The notes under the pieces are model-generated. The model did not search any database. It saw only the letters and a list, made by a program, of their open reading frames with translations, and was not told where the DNA came from. A program made the position numbers and the translations under genes. A stretch of DNA of 64,000 bases from Homarus americanus (taxonomy: Eukaryota; Arthropoda; Malacostraca; Decapoda; Nephropidae). Where the stretch lies: the NCBI RefSeq assembly GCF_018991925.1, contig NW_024732384.1:107001-171000 (forward strand), given 5' to 3'. Below are positions 23,424 to 31,552 of the stretch, one piece after another (position 1 is the stretch's first letter; each line of letters begins with the position of its first letter).

Positions 23424-24840
23424 ATAATAATAATAAACGGTTTATTAATAGAGTTGCAGCCGGTGGCTGAAAATATACAGACTTACATTTGATTTAGACA
23501 TAATGATATAATATGCATTGAATACATTTACAGGGCTGTACAGTACATAAATCAGGAGTTGTTTATTATTTTAACAATAGATGGGACGGTGCTATTCTTA
23601 TATCTATCGGGGGGTGTGTGTGTGTGCACACCAGGCATCTGAACAGTGAATGACAGAGATACAGACACAAGCAGGAAAAGGGTGACAGGTTTCAGATAAA
23701 TAAAACAGAGAATAAATGTCCACGGTACTGTACTCCTCATTGGACACAGCTACAGTACAGTACAGTGCTGTATAATGCCTATTTCCAGAGCTACTAACTT
23801 TGATTACCTCACCTATACTGTACAGTACAGTACTTATCTCACCATCAGCAAATTTACCAGATGTATGTACAATACTCGTCCAAACTACACATGAATAACT
23901 AGATAACTGCAATCAGTTTTATGTGATGAATTACCAATCACCTATGAACCTTCCAAGATGATCTTTAACAGTACATTTCAATGCTCTTGTAATTCATTAA
24001 GACAAACTCATATAAAAATACCAAATGAACAGAAGATGAATAAATGTTACCAGCAAGTTTTCCAAAAGTGATGGCACCATCTGTGGGAAGAGGGTTACAC
24101 CTGGGGACCTTCTGGTTGGAAGGTCTTGCTGGTGGTGGCCGAGGGGGCTGTGCAGGGATCTTGTACCACTTGAAGTCAGGGTTGGCACGCAGGAAGGCCT
24201 CTTTGTACTGCCGTGCTAACTCAGTATAGGATGTCTTCTGGTGCGCTGGAAGGTCCGCCCACCACTCTCCCAAAATCTTTGTCACCTGACGGTTCTCCAA
24301 GTGAGGGTATTTTTCTCGTACCTGAAAATTTGAATGTGTATCAGTAAACGATACTCAACCCAGTATAGCACAGTATAGTATACAGTACTATTACTTGAAA
24401 ACTATAGTACTGCTCTATATAACTGTGAACTTTTTTTTACCAATATTAAATGTAAGAAGAGATCATTATCATATCTATTCTCCATGACATCCCTTTACCA
24501 AAGACTCAAAATAATTGAAGCAGGATGACTTGAACTGATGTAGGTTATATGACAAAGCTACCATGATACAGTAATGTCCTATATAATTACAGTTCCAAAA
24601 TAAGAAACCCAACAACAAAATACCAAAACATTAATCCACAGATATACAACCTGCATGAGCCGCTTAACTCACCTGAGCTCGATGTCTTTTGCAGAAGATA
24701 AGAAAGGCATTCATGGGGCGACGAGCTGGGTGTGGAGGAGCATCGTCCTGCTGAGGGGGGGCATCTTCCAGGGGTGGTGCGACCACATCATCAAGATCCC
24801 CCTCGCCCTCGCCCTCACTCTCACCGCCTGCACGACTCTC
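6153..24840 (-). CDS. bbx: HMG-box transcription factor BBX (bobby sox), ten coding exons, initiator exon not included
   Basis: Nuclear sequence-specific HMG-box regulator of the BBX family. Ten exons were joined by GT-AG sites with matching phase; lengths 168, 271, 593, 840, 170, 165, 72, 167, 417 and 92 nt total 2955 nt, i.e. 984 codons and a TGA stop. What I see: acidic N-terminus, HMG box at about residues 40-110, Ser/Thr/Asn-rich linker, QMGGLS at 150-155, basic PPKKRYL near 301-307, PLNLS at 441-445, basic PRKRVK near 606-611, RACKGKIYEELISEGVL at 653-669, Glu-rich block 683-735, FNLEARIEALP from 762, GSQKRKARK at 931-939, LAALAEVA at 969-976. As I recall vertebrate BBX (about 940 aa), these blocks occur in the same order, so this is an orthologue rather than a SOX or Capicua protein. 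The first exon begins in phase 0 after an acceptor with no upstream ATG, so at least one 5' coding exon lies at higher coordinates. Confidence 0.93.
6245..6854 (-). other. bbx: bbx intron I-J
   Basis: 610 nt between donor GTAAGT at 6854 and acceptor TTTACAG at 6245. AT-rich, no repeat or gene seen apart from one TACTGTACTGTAC motif near 6457. Confidence 0.85.
6855..7271 (-). CDS. bbx: bbx coding exon I: Ser-rich region and GSQKRKARK
   Basis: Acceptor TTATGCTCAG, donor TAGAG/GTAAGT; 417 nt, phase 1 in, phase 1 out, residues 816-954. Mostly Ser/Thr/Ala/Gly low-complexity sequence with short homopolymeric Ser runs, then APILVSGGSVSPGEAG and GPLIGSQKRKARKQTITRH at 927-945. As I recall, vertebrate BBX has PLVGSQKRKARK at the equivalent point, so this is a strong orthology block and a plausible nuclear-localisation signal. 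The exon has no internal methionine, so a start-codon ORF search would miss it. Confidence 0.93.
8021..8409 (+). mobile_element. Tigger/pogo-like non-autonomous TIR element, copy 1
   Basis: Begins CAGTATTATCTTAGTTAGCC and ends GGCTAACGAGGATAACACTG, near-perfect inverted ends, with TA on both outer sides (8019-8020 and 8410-8411), the usual target duplication of the Tc1/mariner/pogo superfamily. 389 bp, interior built of GGAATTTTCCGG-type palindromic blocks, no transposase. Lies in a bbx intron. Confidence 0.65.
8945..9439 (-). mobile_element. Tigger/pogo-like non-autonomous TIR element, copy 2 (inverted)
   Basis: Same family as 8021-8409 but in opposite orientation: starts CAGTGATATCTCCATTTGCC and ends GGCTAACAGAGATATTACTG followed by TA. 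495 bp. The inner GTGCTGAGCACTTCC and GAGACGACTCTCTC blocks are the reverse complement of the same blocks in copy 1. The two copies form a long imperfect inverted repeat with a 535-bp spacer. Confidence 0.6.
10449..10615 (-). CDS. bbx: bbx coding exon H: FNLEARIEALP block
   Basis: Acceptor TTTCAACAG, donor CCACAC/GTGAGT; 167 nt, phase 2 in, phase 1 out, residues 760-815. Starts DFNLEARIEALPSLSLDEF, then a strongly basic cluster TRRKKERKRTSS (candidate nuclear-localisation or DNA-contact patch) and a Ser/Thr/Asn/Pro tail ending PTPPTT. The pattern FN..LP followed by a Lys/Arg cluster parallels vertebrate BBX. Reading past the donor would continue open for a while, but phase to the next exon and the GTGAGT consensus fix the end. 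Confidence 0.9.
10616..11644 (-). other. bbx: bbx intron G-H
   Basis: 1.03 kb, AT-rich. No repeat family or coding content recognised. Confidence 0.75.
11645..11716 (-). CDS. bbx: bbx coding exon G: short basic micro-exon
   Basis: Acceptor ACTTGCACAG and donor CCAGA/GTAAGT, a strong pair; 72 nt, phase 2 to 2, residues 736-759. Translates to an Arg/Gln/Asp segment, GESGSRRQEDAGRKGRRQ, then LRRLHPD. Joining it to the next exon gives HPDDFNLEARIEALP; the acidic residues before FNxLP resemble what I recall of vertebrate BBX. Because it is symmetric and a multiple of three, it is also a possible cassette exon. It is too short to stand out as an open frame and was found from splice sites and phase. 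Confidence 0.82.
11717..13503 (-). other. bbx: bbx intron F-G
   Basis: 1.8 kb, AT-rich. No recognisable element; open frames at 12598-12878 and 12970-13203 have no protein-like content. Confidence 0.7.
13504..13668 (-). CDS. bbx: bbx coding exon F: glutamate-rich segment
   Basis: Acceptor TATTTGGCAG, donor AATGG/GTAAAT; 165 nt, phase 2 to phase 2, residues 681-735. Translates WEEAESSTTQEQEDEED, then a His/Gln run (PQHHHQQQHNQ) and further Glu blocks, ending AAHSKPPEEEN. An acidic, likely disordered linker with no recognisable domain. The frame hits TAA one codon after the chosen donor, consistent with the exon ending there. Divisible by three with equal phases, so it could be skipped without a frameshift. 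Confidence 0.85.
14039..14208 (-). CDS. bbx: bbx coding exon E: CKGKIYEELISEGVL block
   Basis: Acceptor ATTTTCAG, donor CCG/GTATGT; 170 nt, phase 0 in, phase 2 out, residues 625-680. Arg/Gly/Ser-rich start (RRDVSGGRTSRGNSRNG), then RACKGKIYEELISEGVL at 653-669. Vertebrate BBX, as I recall it, has a closely similar CKGxLYxxLVSEGML block, making this one of the strongest orthology signals outside the HMG box. It ends in RRSRTRNSR. The acceptor could also be read two bases later (CAGAG), but only the first AG keeps the phase. Confidence 0.92.
15141..15275 (-). mobile_element. 3' tail of LINE family B with (TTA)n end
   Basis: (AAT)n at 15141-15211 followed by GTTTACTGAAAAAGTTCTGC and AAAGGCTGAAAATATACA, the same 3' end seen at 45751-45860, 23422-23490 and, on the plus strand, at 34680-34772 and 36340-36402. 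Only the tail remains. Confidence 0.6.
15375..15725. repeat. 45-bp minisatellite, about 7-8 units
   Basis: Unit begins GTAGTAATTCCCTCACAGAT and continues GGTGTTATGAGGGACCTCACGT. Because 45 is a multiple of three and the unit lacks stops in some frames, both strands show long periodic open frames; these are not genes. Intronic in bbx. Confidence 0.9.
16745..16925 (+). repeat. diverged copy of the 325-bp repeat
   Basis: Shares ordered blocks with 34776-35700: CATCCAGAATAACACA, AATAAGTGACCTGAAAA, GCAGTGAGTAGTTAG, AAAAGTAATTAAAAT, AGATATCAAA and TTCCTTAATCAGCA. Permuted and mutated relative to the tandem copies. Confidence 0.5.
17390..17800 (+). mobile_element. degenerate LINE tail (family C)
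   Basis: GGAAGTACAGTATTTCTTCA reads in part as KYFFTQRLVNIWNSL, a pattern typical of the C-terminal region after reverse transcriptase in non-LTR elements. Shares ACAATGGAGGGATCCTAC and CTCTAGTTTGGGTGGCCA with 26450-26805. Frames are broken. Confidence 0.5.
18493..18558. repeat. (GT)33 microsatellite
   Basis: Perfect GT dinucleotide run inside a bbx intron. Confidence 0.98.
19287..20126 (-). CDS. bbx: bbx coding exon D: long linker with PLNLS motif
   Basis: Acceptor TTTTTTCAG, donor AAAAG/GTATTT; 840 nt, phase 0 both sides, residues 345-624. The largest exon. It contains a Pro/Ser/His-rich stretch, then EDQPLNLSTE at about 439-448 (coding 19838-19824 for PLNLS), a more structured-looking block with FHKAIDARINGMCDVS and TIDFVIDRAYDDEKEKKQK, a Ser/Asn run, and RPRKRVKED near 605-612, a basic cluster resembling a nuclear-localisation signal. 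PLNLS matches the PxDLS-type motif used to bind the co-repressor CtBP; function here is inferred. No frameshift or stop inside. Confidence 0.92.
20127..21455 (-). other. bbx: bbx intron C-D
   Basis: 1.3 kb, AT-rich; apart from short GTACAGT motifs near 21195 and 21270 nothing is recognised. Confidence 0.75.
21456..22048 (-). CDS. bbx: bbx coding exon C: QMGGLS motif and Ser/Thr/Asn-rich region
   Basis: Acceptor GTTGCAG, donor CACAG/GTAGCT; 593 nt, phase 1 in (G+AT gives Asp147), phase 0 out, residues 147-344. It opens DEAQMGGLSTLLS; QMGGLS followed by a Leu pair is, from memory, conserved in vertebrate BBX at the start of the region annotated as DUF2028. The rest is a low-complexity Ser/Thr/Asn/Ala linker, probably disordered, then PPKPPKKRYLHEN, a basic-proline patch that could serve as a nuclear-localisation signal. 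Reading past the chosen donor meets a stop within four codons (VAR then TAG), which supports that donor. Confidence 0.92.
22160..22350 (+). repeat. diverged copy of the 325-bp repeat
   Basis: ACATCCAGAATAACA, AGGACAAGTAACTATTAAAAT and CCTTAATCAGCTTGTTGGAG correspond in order to blocks of the copies at 34776-35700 and 16745-16925. Confidence 0.45.
23422..23610 (-). mobile_element. 3' tail of LINE family B
   Basis: TAATAATAATAATAAACGGT, then GTGGCTGAAAATATACA. Further up the minus strand reads DRYKNSTVPSIVKIINNS, matching DRYKNSPVPTIVKIINNL at the end of the plus-strand copy at 36178. Internal part lost. Confidence 0.6.
24051..24321 (-). CDS. bbx: bbx coding exon B: rest of HMG box
   Basis: Acceptor TTTTCAG before GTACGAGAAAAA and donor CTG/GTAACA; 271 nt, phase 0 in, phase 1 out, residues 57-146. 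It starts VREKYPHLENRQVTK, directly continuing helix 1 of exon A, and carries KILGEWW and NPDFKWYK, which close the third HMG helix near residue 110. The tail after the box is Pro/Arg/Lys-rich (PAQPPRPPPARP), a usual basic extension in this family. The HMG box would bind and bend DNA in the nucleus. The intron between A and B splits the box after its first helix. Confidence 0.96.
24322..24672 (-). other. bbx: bbx intron A-B
   Basis: 351 nt, AT-rich, splits the HMG box after helix 1. Nothing else seen. Confidence 0.9.
24673..24840 (-). CDS. bbx: bbx coding exon A: acidic N-terminus and start of HMG box
   Basis: Bounded by a pyrimidine-rich acceptor ending TTGCAG and a CAG/GTGAGT donor; 168 nt, phase 0 to 0, residues 1-56. 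It starts ESRAGGESEGEGEG, a Glu/Gly/Asp run followed by a Pro/Asp segment, then RRPMNAFLIFCKRHRAQ, the first helix of the HMG box (RPMNAF is the HMG signature; the FCKRHR form fits BBX rather than SOX). No ATG precedes the HMG box in the exon, and the open frame upstream consists only of the intron tract, so translation starts in another exon. Confidence 0.95.
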
Positions 24841-25793
24841 CTGCAACACACACAAAAAAATCACACCATTAGTTTTTCATATTCACGTCACCCTCACAAC
24901 TTCCCCAACTCTTCTGAGAACAAAACAAGAAAGCACAATCTCTCTCACACAGTACTTCCCCATACTAATTTTACAGGAATCTGCCAAACAACAGAATAAT
25001 AACTTTCCCACCTTAAAATACCATCAAAAGTTTAAAATCCACGATCTGTATGAACACTAACATAAAATAGCAAGACTCGTAAGAGGCTTCTGATACATGA
25101 CACACCAAATACTGTTCTCCCACATGATCCCAATATACTGTACAGTACAGCATAACAATGTGATGCCTTAATTAGAGCACCTGTCACTCATTTCACTCTG
25201 TGTGTGTGTGTGTGATCACTTATATGCCAGTAACACACTGAACTTGGTAACATACACCACAACACAGTTTTACTAATAACTCAGAAGGTACAGTGAAAGA
25301 AGCGTCACCCATGGATCCCCCGACAGGGAGTGTGGGAGTCGGGGTTGATTTTCTATAAGAGTTCTACAGTATTACGCATAAAATCTACAAATTACCTTAA
25401 ATACTAATGTTGGCATAGGTCTGGAATGAATTAACTTAATGAGGGTTTAGTGTACTATATATTTATTAAGGTTGACTTCATTTGCCCCAATACCTGAACA
25501 ATTCAATACCATTCAAGAAAATGTCAGAATTACGGGTACTGGGTACATGACAGATATAGTGTAGAGGCAGTAATTGTAAGACTGGGTGACGAGGTAGTGC
25601 ACAATAGCACACTAACACACCAGTACACATGTTACTTAAGTATCTCCTAACACCTGCTACTACCGGTTGGCCTTGAACCCCCTCTACCTGCCTCGTCACC
25701 TACCACGCACCCCTCAACAACACTTGCTCACACACACATGTCACATCCATAAAATTTATTCCATCGCTATGTCCCCACACACATCAGTCCTAT

Positions 25794-25798
<5 letters not shown>

Positions 25799-25830
<32 letters not shown>
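25799..25830. repeat. (AC)n microsatellite
   Basis: Perfect AC run of about 16 units. Confidence 0.95.
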
Positions 25831-25833
<3 letters not shown>

Positions 25834-25939
25834 GGGCAAGAGACCAACCCGGGCCATCAACTGTAAACTATAATTTGTATGTTCAATTCATGTTCCTTCT
25901 CCTTTTAGTAACGAAAGCTTTTGTTAAACGACCCACCTA

Positions 25940-26047
25940 CCCCATGTCTTTGTATGTAATAAGTCATTTCTCTCCTATGTATATTTTCAGCCTTTTGACT
26001 GCTGAACCTTTACAATAACTCCTTAATTACTTATTATTTTGTTATTA
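25940..26047 (+). mobile_element. diverged 3' tail of LINE family B
   Basis: TATATTTTCAGCCTTTTGAC, then TGCTGAACCTTTACAATAA and an ATT-rich end, matching TATATTTTCAGCCTTCTGGC...TTTCAATAAACC at 34690 and 36350. Confidence 0.5.
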
Positions 26048-26449
26048 CACACAAAGATACGCAGACGCTTGTACCACAGAGCACACACATGCGCGTCCCA
26101 CACAACACCTCCCCCAATCTCCAAGTAACACAAAGAGCACACCAAGGTCACTTCTCATTCATACAAGTCACAGCCACTCGGTCCATTATATCATCATGTA
26201 ACAGACAAGATGGAAATTCAGCACCATCATCACCGTCTCTCAAGGTAGGCAACAGTGTCTTGGTGCTAGGAGGATATTTATAAGCTAACACACAGGCCAA
26301 ACAATAAGTATGGGTCCCGTTAACTCTTTACCATGTTACAAATATTTCTACTTGCTATATTTCCTGGTTATTAAACGTCAGGGACATTGTTCTATTGGTG
26401 AGGGTAATGGAGCCATTCATCTGCTGTACAATAGAGCAGATCTCATTGA

Positions 26450-26805
26450 AACATTCAAAATCCTGACAGTGACGGAAAACGTGAACCCGGGACATTTATT
26501 GTGAGGTCATGTCACGCACCACCAACACACCTGGGAGCATAACTACAAGCTCGCCAAATTATCATGCATAACAAATATACGGTAATGCTTCTTCACACAG
26601 AGGGGAAGACCTATGGAACGGTCTACCAGCCCAAGCTGTGGAATCACGAACAGTACTGGACATTTCTGTACTTCTAAATAGCCCTTGACAAAGTGGTTAA
26701 GAACAATGGAGGGATCCTACAGTACACAGATCTCTGGCCCCCCTTGCCCCGGCATGGCCACCTCTAGTTTGGGTGGCCAGTAGGTAAATAAGGTATTTTA
26801 TGGAC
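26450..26805 (+). mobile_element. degenerate LINE tail (family C)
   Basis: Second copy of the 17390-17800 family: GCTTCTTCACACAGAGGGGA, CTATGGAACGGTCTACC, ACAATGGAGGGATCCTACAG and CTCTAGTTTGGGTGGCCAGT in the same order. Frames broken. Confidence 0.5.
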
Positions 26806-28488
26806 ACACTGTCAATATATTAATAGTATTGTATTTTATTCTGTTGTGCCTCCTGTCCCGTTTTACCAAGCACGCAGTTACAAAATAAATAAATAAATAG
26901 TCCCGAACATGATGTAATGAATTAGTTTAAAGTCCACAAAAAGTACGTAAAATGACATTACATATTAACACTGAGTTTCTCATAACTTTCCCCCACCAAC
27001 GGTATGAATGTCGTGGGTTTGTGCTGCCTCGAAATCTTTCAAGTGGTCTGATGTTAAAATCGACACATACAGTACAGTGCCCGGAGCTTAATAACCCAGG
27101 CAACTGAAGTACTTAAACAACAACGCCGAGAACACGAGAGAACAAATAACATTAATGTACTAAAAATAAACGGACACTAGGCTAGGAGGGACTAATACTG
27201 TATAGCCTGACCAGCGTTCACTATGTTCTTTTACTCCTGTTTTTGTTTCACTTTATTAACCAACAACTAGAATGTTTGGGCTAATGGTGATAGTAGTCAT
27301 TCTAATTTTATTTATTATGTTCACAAACGAAAAATAACATTTATTTATTATGCCCACAGATGAAAATGAACATAGTGTTGTGTTGGGTTGGGTCGAGAGT
27401 ATGGCTTGAGACCTCTGGATACAATTATATTTAAGTTAAGCCTTTGTTCCAGCGTGAACTAATAAACAACAAACAACTAATATCATCATCAATCCTCCAT
27501 GTTAATGTTTAGATCAGAAAGAAACAGCAAGACAACGTGGACACCCAAATTAATATTGCAGTAAATACAATTTGGAAAACGCTGATAAAACTAGACTGAT
27601 ATTCATGACAGGAAAATTCCATAACAAGTATCATTTCAACCCAGAAAGACCTTATCAAGCTGTTCAATAGAGGAAACCTTTCTTATGACAGTTCTTTATG
27701 AAAAATGTATATCTTATGGCAGTTTACGGGAAGAAGCGGCAGCCTGGATCCACTTTCTACCTACCAAGCTTTGTCAATAAATTTGCTAAACTAAAAAACT
27801 AAACCCGCCAAAAGTCATCTACTGAAGGTGCCAACTTTAAAGGGAAACGTTTAAGGTTCATACAAAGTTCAAAATAAACAAATAACAGTATTTAAATAAA
27901 ACCTAAATAAATAACAGTGCGGCAGAGTTAAGAACAAGCGAGTTGAAGGGAATATTGCTGCTGGTTTAAACATTCCCAACAATGTAAAACTTTCTTCATC
28001 ACGACCTCTCACATCCTTCTAACCTATTATCAGTTCTTATTAAAATAAATCAACAATGTAACTAGAAATCAATATAACTCTTTAATAAAAAATATGCGTT
28101 TAATATTATACAAACATGATTTCATCACATTCCATCTTTGATATCCGGAAACTCGCTCTAGTGAACAAGTACATTACCACTCGACCAAAAATTCCCAGGC
28201 CTGATGACCTATTTTATATATGTTCTTACCCAAAAGTTACTAATTCTGTCTTCAAGATAATGCTTGTGGTTACTTAAAAAAAATTCTACGCGTGATCTCG
28301 TTCAATAACCCTTGATATAAAAACACCTTTACTTTCATAAATGTCGTGTTTTTTCCCTAAGACCATTTTCCAGTGTTATATAATATTTCCTCTTTACACG
28401 TACATCCACTTGAGGAGATGCCAGTCCGTTAAAAGAGTATTCCATCCAAATCTAGCACACCCGACAATGTACCGTGATTACATATGTT

Positions 28489-28866
28489 CTCATAAGAACA
28501 TAAGAATGGAGGAAACTGCAGCGGGCCTGTTGGCCCATACTGGGCAGTCCCGTTTACACCCAACCCCTATTGCTCATATAAGCATCCAACCTATGTTTGA
28601 AGCTATTCAGCGTATTCGAGTTAATGATGATATTTGGTAACTGGTTCCATTCATCCACTACTCTGTTTCCAAACCAGTGTTTACCTATTTCACGCCTAAA
28701 TCTAAATTTGTCTAATTTAAAACCATTGTTACGAGTTCGCTCCTGGTTGGATAGTTTGAGTACCTTTGTAATGTCCCCTTTGTTTAGCCCTGCCTTCCAC
28801 CTATACACCTCTATCAGGTCGCCCCTCGCTCTACGTCTCTCGAGGGAGTGCAAAGTAAGATGATAA
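28489..28866 (-). mobile_element. CR1-like LINE 3' fragment, copy 1
   Basis: Minus-strand frame from 28853 to a stop at 28554 encodes 99 residues beginning after SLERRRARGDLIEVYRWK, with KHWFGNRVVDEWNQLPN and SFKHRLDAYMSNRGWV at the end. This order (SLE.RR.RGD, then VVD.WN.LP, then SFK.RLD) is the post-reverse-transcriptase tail of CR1/Jockey-type non-LTR elements. The 3' end after the stop carries TTCTTATG units, like the octamer ends of CR1. Truncated 5' at about 28866, where it abuts a different repeat. Confidence 0.75.
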
Positions 28867-28910
28867 CAAGTGTTGAGAGTACAATGCTGGGATACATGGA
28901 GATAAACTTC

Positions 28911-28984
28911 TCAGTCCTTGCCGGGAATCAAACCCGGTGCCTTTTAATTTCGAGGTGAATGCTTTACCACTCAGCTACGAGTCT
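28911..28984 (-). repeat. tRNA-like SINE head (pseudo-tRNA)
   Basis: Minus strand has TAGCTGAGTGG (A box, 28977-28967) and GGTTTGATTCC (B box, 28934-28924) at tRNA spacing, with a perfect T arm CCGGG/CCCGG. The acceptor halves (AGACTCG and CAAGGAC) do not pair and the anticodon stem is poor, so this is not a working tRNA. It fits a tRNA-derived SINE. Confidence 0.55.
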
Positions 28985-31529
28985 TCATTCCGACGCCCAC
29001 ATAGAGGCGCGTAAATTTCTATTTTTACGTCAACTAAGAGATAACCTTCTGCCGTCCGTGCGACATATTCTCCACTAAATGCGTTACCATAAACTTTCAA
29101 ACTTGTTCCTCCAAATCTCCAACTGACTTTAAAATCACAAGCACCGACACGGCAGTAATAATAGTAAATATACTGTAGAAACAGTACGGTAACAGCGGAG
29201 GCATCAGCATTCACAGCGCACGCCGGCAGCATTAGCCCCAAGGCAGCAACAAAACTAGAGCAGCTGTAAAAATAGCAGCAAAGAGCAGTAGCAACAAGAG
29301 CGTCAGAAGCATGAGTATTAAGAGGTAAGGCAGCATTAGCAACAAGCACCGACAGCAATAATAGTAGTCGTGGCAAAAAACGGCAGGGCCAAGAGCAACG
29401 GCAGGCAGGAGGAATCGTGGCGGCCGGGTAGTGTAGTAAGGAGCGCAGCCGGTGGTGGTGGTGGTGGAAGGGGGGAGGTGGCGGTGTGGAACGCGGTCAC
29501 TAACGGGACGGCAGGCCCTCTAGCACCCCCTCCACCACACCACCCATCCTACCACACCATACTACCCTTCCCCTCACGCTTAAGCAACCATTATATCCTC
29601 ACCACTACTTTACGCTATGCCCAACCGCACACATACTATTTACTGTACTGTTTCAACCACCCACGCATTATCCCATCCCTGTAATCATCACCACTTAACT
29701 TCTTCACCACTAAAAGCAACCACGCTACAGTACTGTCATCATCATTACCCCACACTTGTCGAAAAGCAATGACCACGAACCACCACCACATTGTGAGTAG
29801 CAGAAGAGGTGAGTGAGGGAGGAGTATTGCGCGGGTGGGGTAGGAGGGAGGAAGGGGTTGTACAGTCCGAAGGAAGGAGAGGGGGGAGGAGGGGACGCCG
29901 TTACAGCACCTGGCAGTCGCTACACCTTACAGCGGCTAGACTAGTACTACCACTCCTGTCTCATACTCTCTCCCTCGCGCCCTTCCCACCATACGCTCAA
30001 CAAGACACCCAAAAGTCGTCCCCGTACTGTACTCCAGGATTTGTCAATAAATTTGTTAAACTAAACTAACCCGTGCCAAAAATTAAGTCCATATGCCCAC
30101 AAGCCCTGCCTCACACCCACATACCCCTCAAGTACAAGGACTTAACACGTGACCCCTAAACCACACTACACTATACCTTCCCATCGCCAATAAAAAACAT
30201 CCATGAAGCAATAAAATTACCTTTGAAAATGTGCGACAATACTGTACTGTATATAAACTTGATTTAACCTACATCAACTTAAAACTTAAAAACATAATTT
30301 CATGTTACAAAAGACGCATGATTCAAATTTTCTGACATTCAGTATTTTTTATGTTCAAACGGATGACTTAGAATCTGATCAAACTGTTGATTATATCGAT
30401 CCTGAAAACTTAGGAGTCTTAAAAGAAAAATCTTCAATGGGCCCCTTAATCCTTTAAAGACAATTGTTTACAAGGCAGATGGTTAAACTTTAAACCCTGG
30501 GTTTGCCTTTTTTATATAAATTATATACCTTATGTCACCGAGGAAAAACAATGAAAAGCCAACCCTGTGAATTAATATTTTATTATGAATAACAATAATT
30601 AACCTCTAAATATTGTCCCAAATTTGAGATAACTAAAGGTTACGTTAAGTTGGGTTGTGTTAGGTGATTAACACATGGCTACATTAGATTACTTAAGCTC
30701 AACTTTGGCGAGGGACAAGACTGGTTGTGTGAGAGGAAAAGTTTACGACAGAGGGGTCAGATGTGTTAGGAAGTGGTCTGGTGGAGATATGGTCGAATGT
30801 GAGCAAGAACGGTTAATTCAAACGCGGTTTTAATGGAGGTAAGACTGATTTAATATGGATTTTTGTTTGGTTATGGCCGACACAGACAAGTGGGGTTGCT
30901 CAACCACCGCCACATAAAGGTCAACTGCAGCGGTGGATACGGAACATAAGAAAACGAGTTTTTTTTAATATTATTCACCTTAGTTTCCATAACTAATCAC
31001 CCTACTGACTGCCGGACCTGGGGGTGTCCACGCTGACGAAATCCTGGATCCGTCAGTGGTCAACGGTTCATTACACACACCCATAACACTGTTGATTATA
31101 ACAAGTCTCATCCGATGAAGATGAAAACAAAGACAATCAATCGTGAAAGAGGACGCGAATAAAAAAAAATTCTTCTTCACAATAAGAAAACATGACCTAT
31201 TTTGTTATACCAAGTTCTTTTAGTTATGTTATTGTCCAATCTTATAACTCCGCCGGGCAAACAACGCGCCGCTTTCAGGCCGTTTACCCCTACAATCTTA
31301 GAGGGAAAATTACAATCACAATACAACCACTGTGCATAGAGTAAATCTCCTAATGCAATGTATCTGTGAAGCTACATTTTCGATACCTAAGAAGGCATAA
31401 GTAACACGAACGAGGGAATATTTATGACAAATTTATAGAAATACACGAGGTGATAATTCCCGTTTTCTGGCCAGATCGTGGCGGGTTAGGGGAGGCGGGA
31501 GGCGGGGATGTGTTTCACAGCGCCCTGCA

Positions 31530-31552
31530 ACAATGTGTGTGTGTGTGTGTGT
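31530..31552. repeat. (GT)n microsatellite
   Basis: Short GT run of about 11 units in a GC-richer stretch (31.45-32.25 kb). Confidence 0.9.

Larger units (their letters stand above)
22049..24050 (-). other. bbx: bbx intron B-C
   Basis: 2.0 kb with a diverged 325-bp repeat fragment at 22160-22350, a GT run at 23390-23418 and a LINE family B tail at 23422-23610. Several GTACAGTACAGTA motifs near 23755 and 23820. Confidence 0.75.

Noticed and set aside
28911..28984. Functional tRNA gene
   Set aside because: A and B boxes are present, but the acceptor halves do not pair and the anticodon stem is broken.
28975..29376. 133-codon minus-strand frame with a signal-peptide-like start
   Set aside because: Its first codon is TTG, the hydrophobic start is made of GCA/TAG simple repeats, and it runs into the tRNA-like SINE. 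The segment DFKVSWRFGGTSLKVYGN looks protein-like but has no start, splice context or family I recognise.
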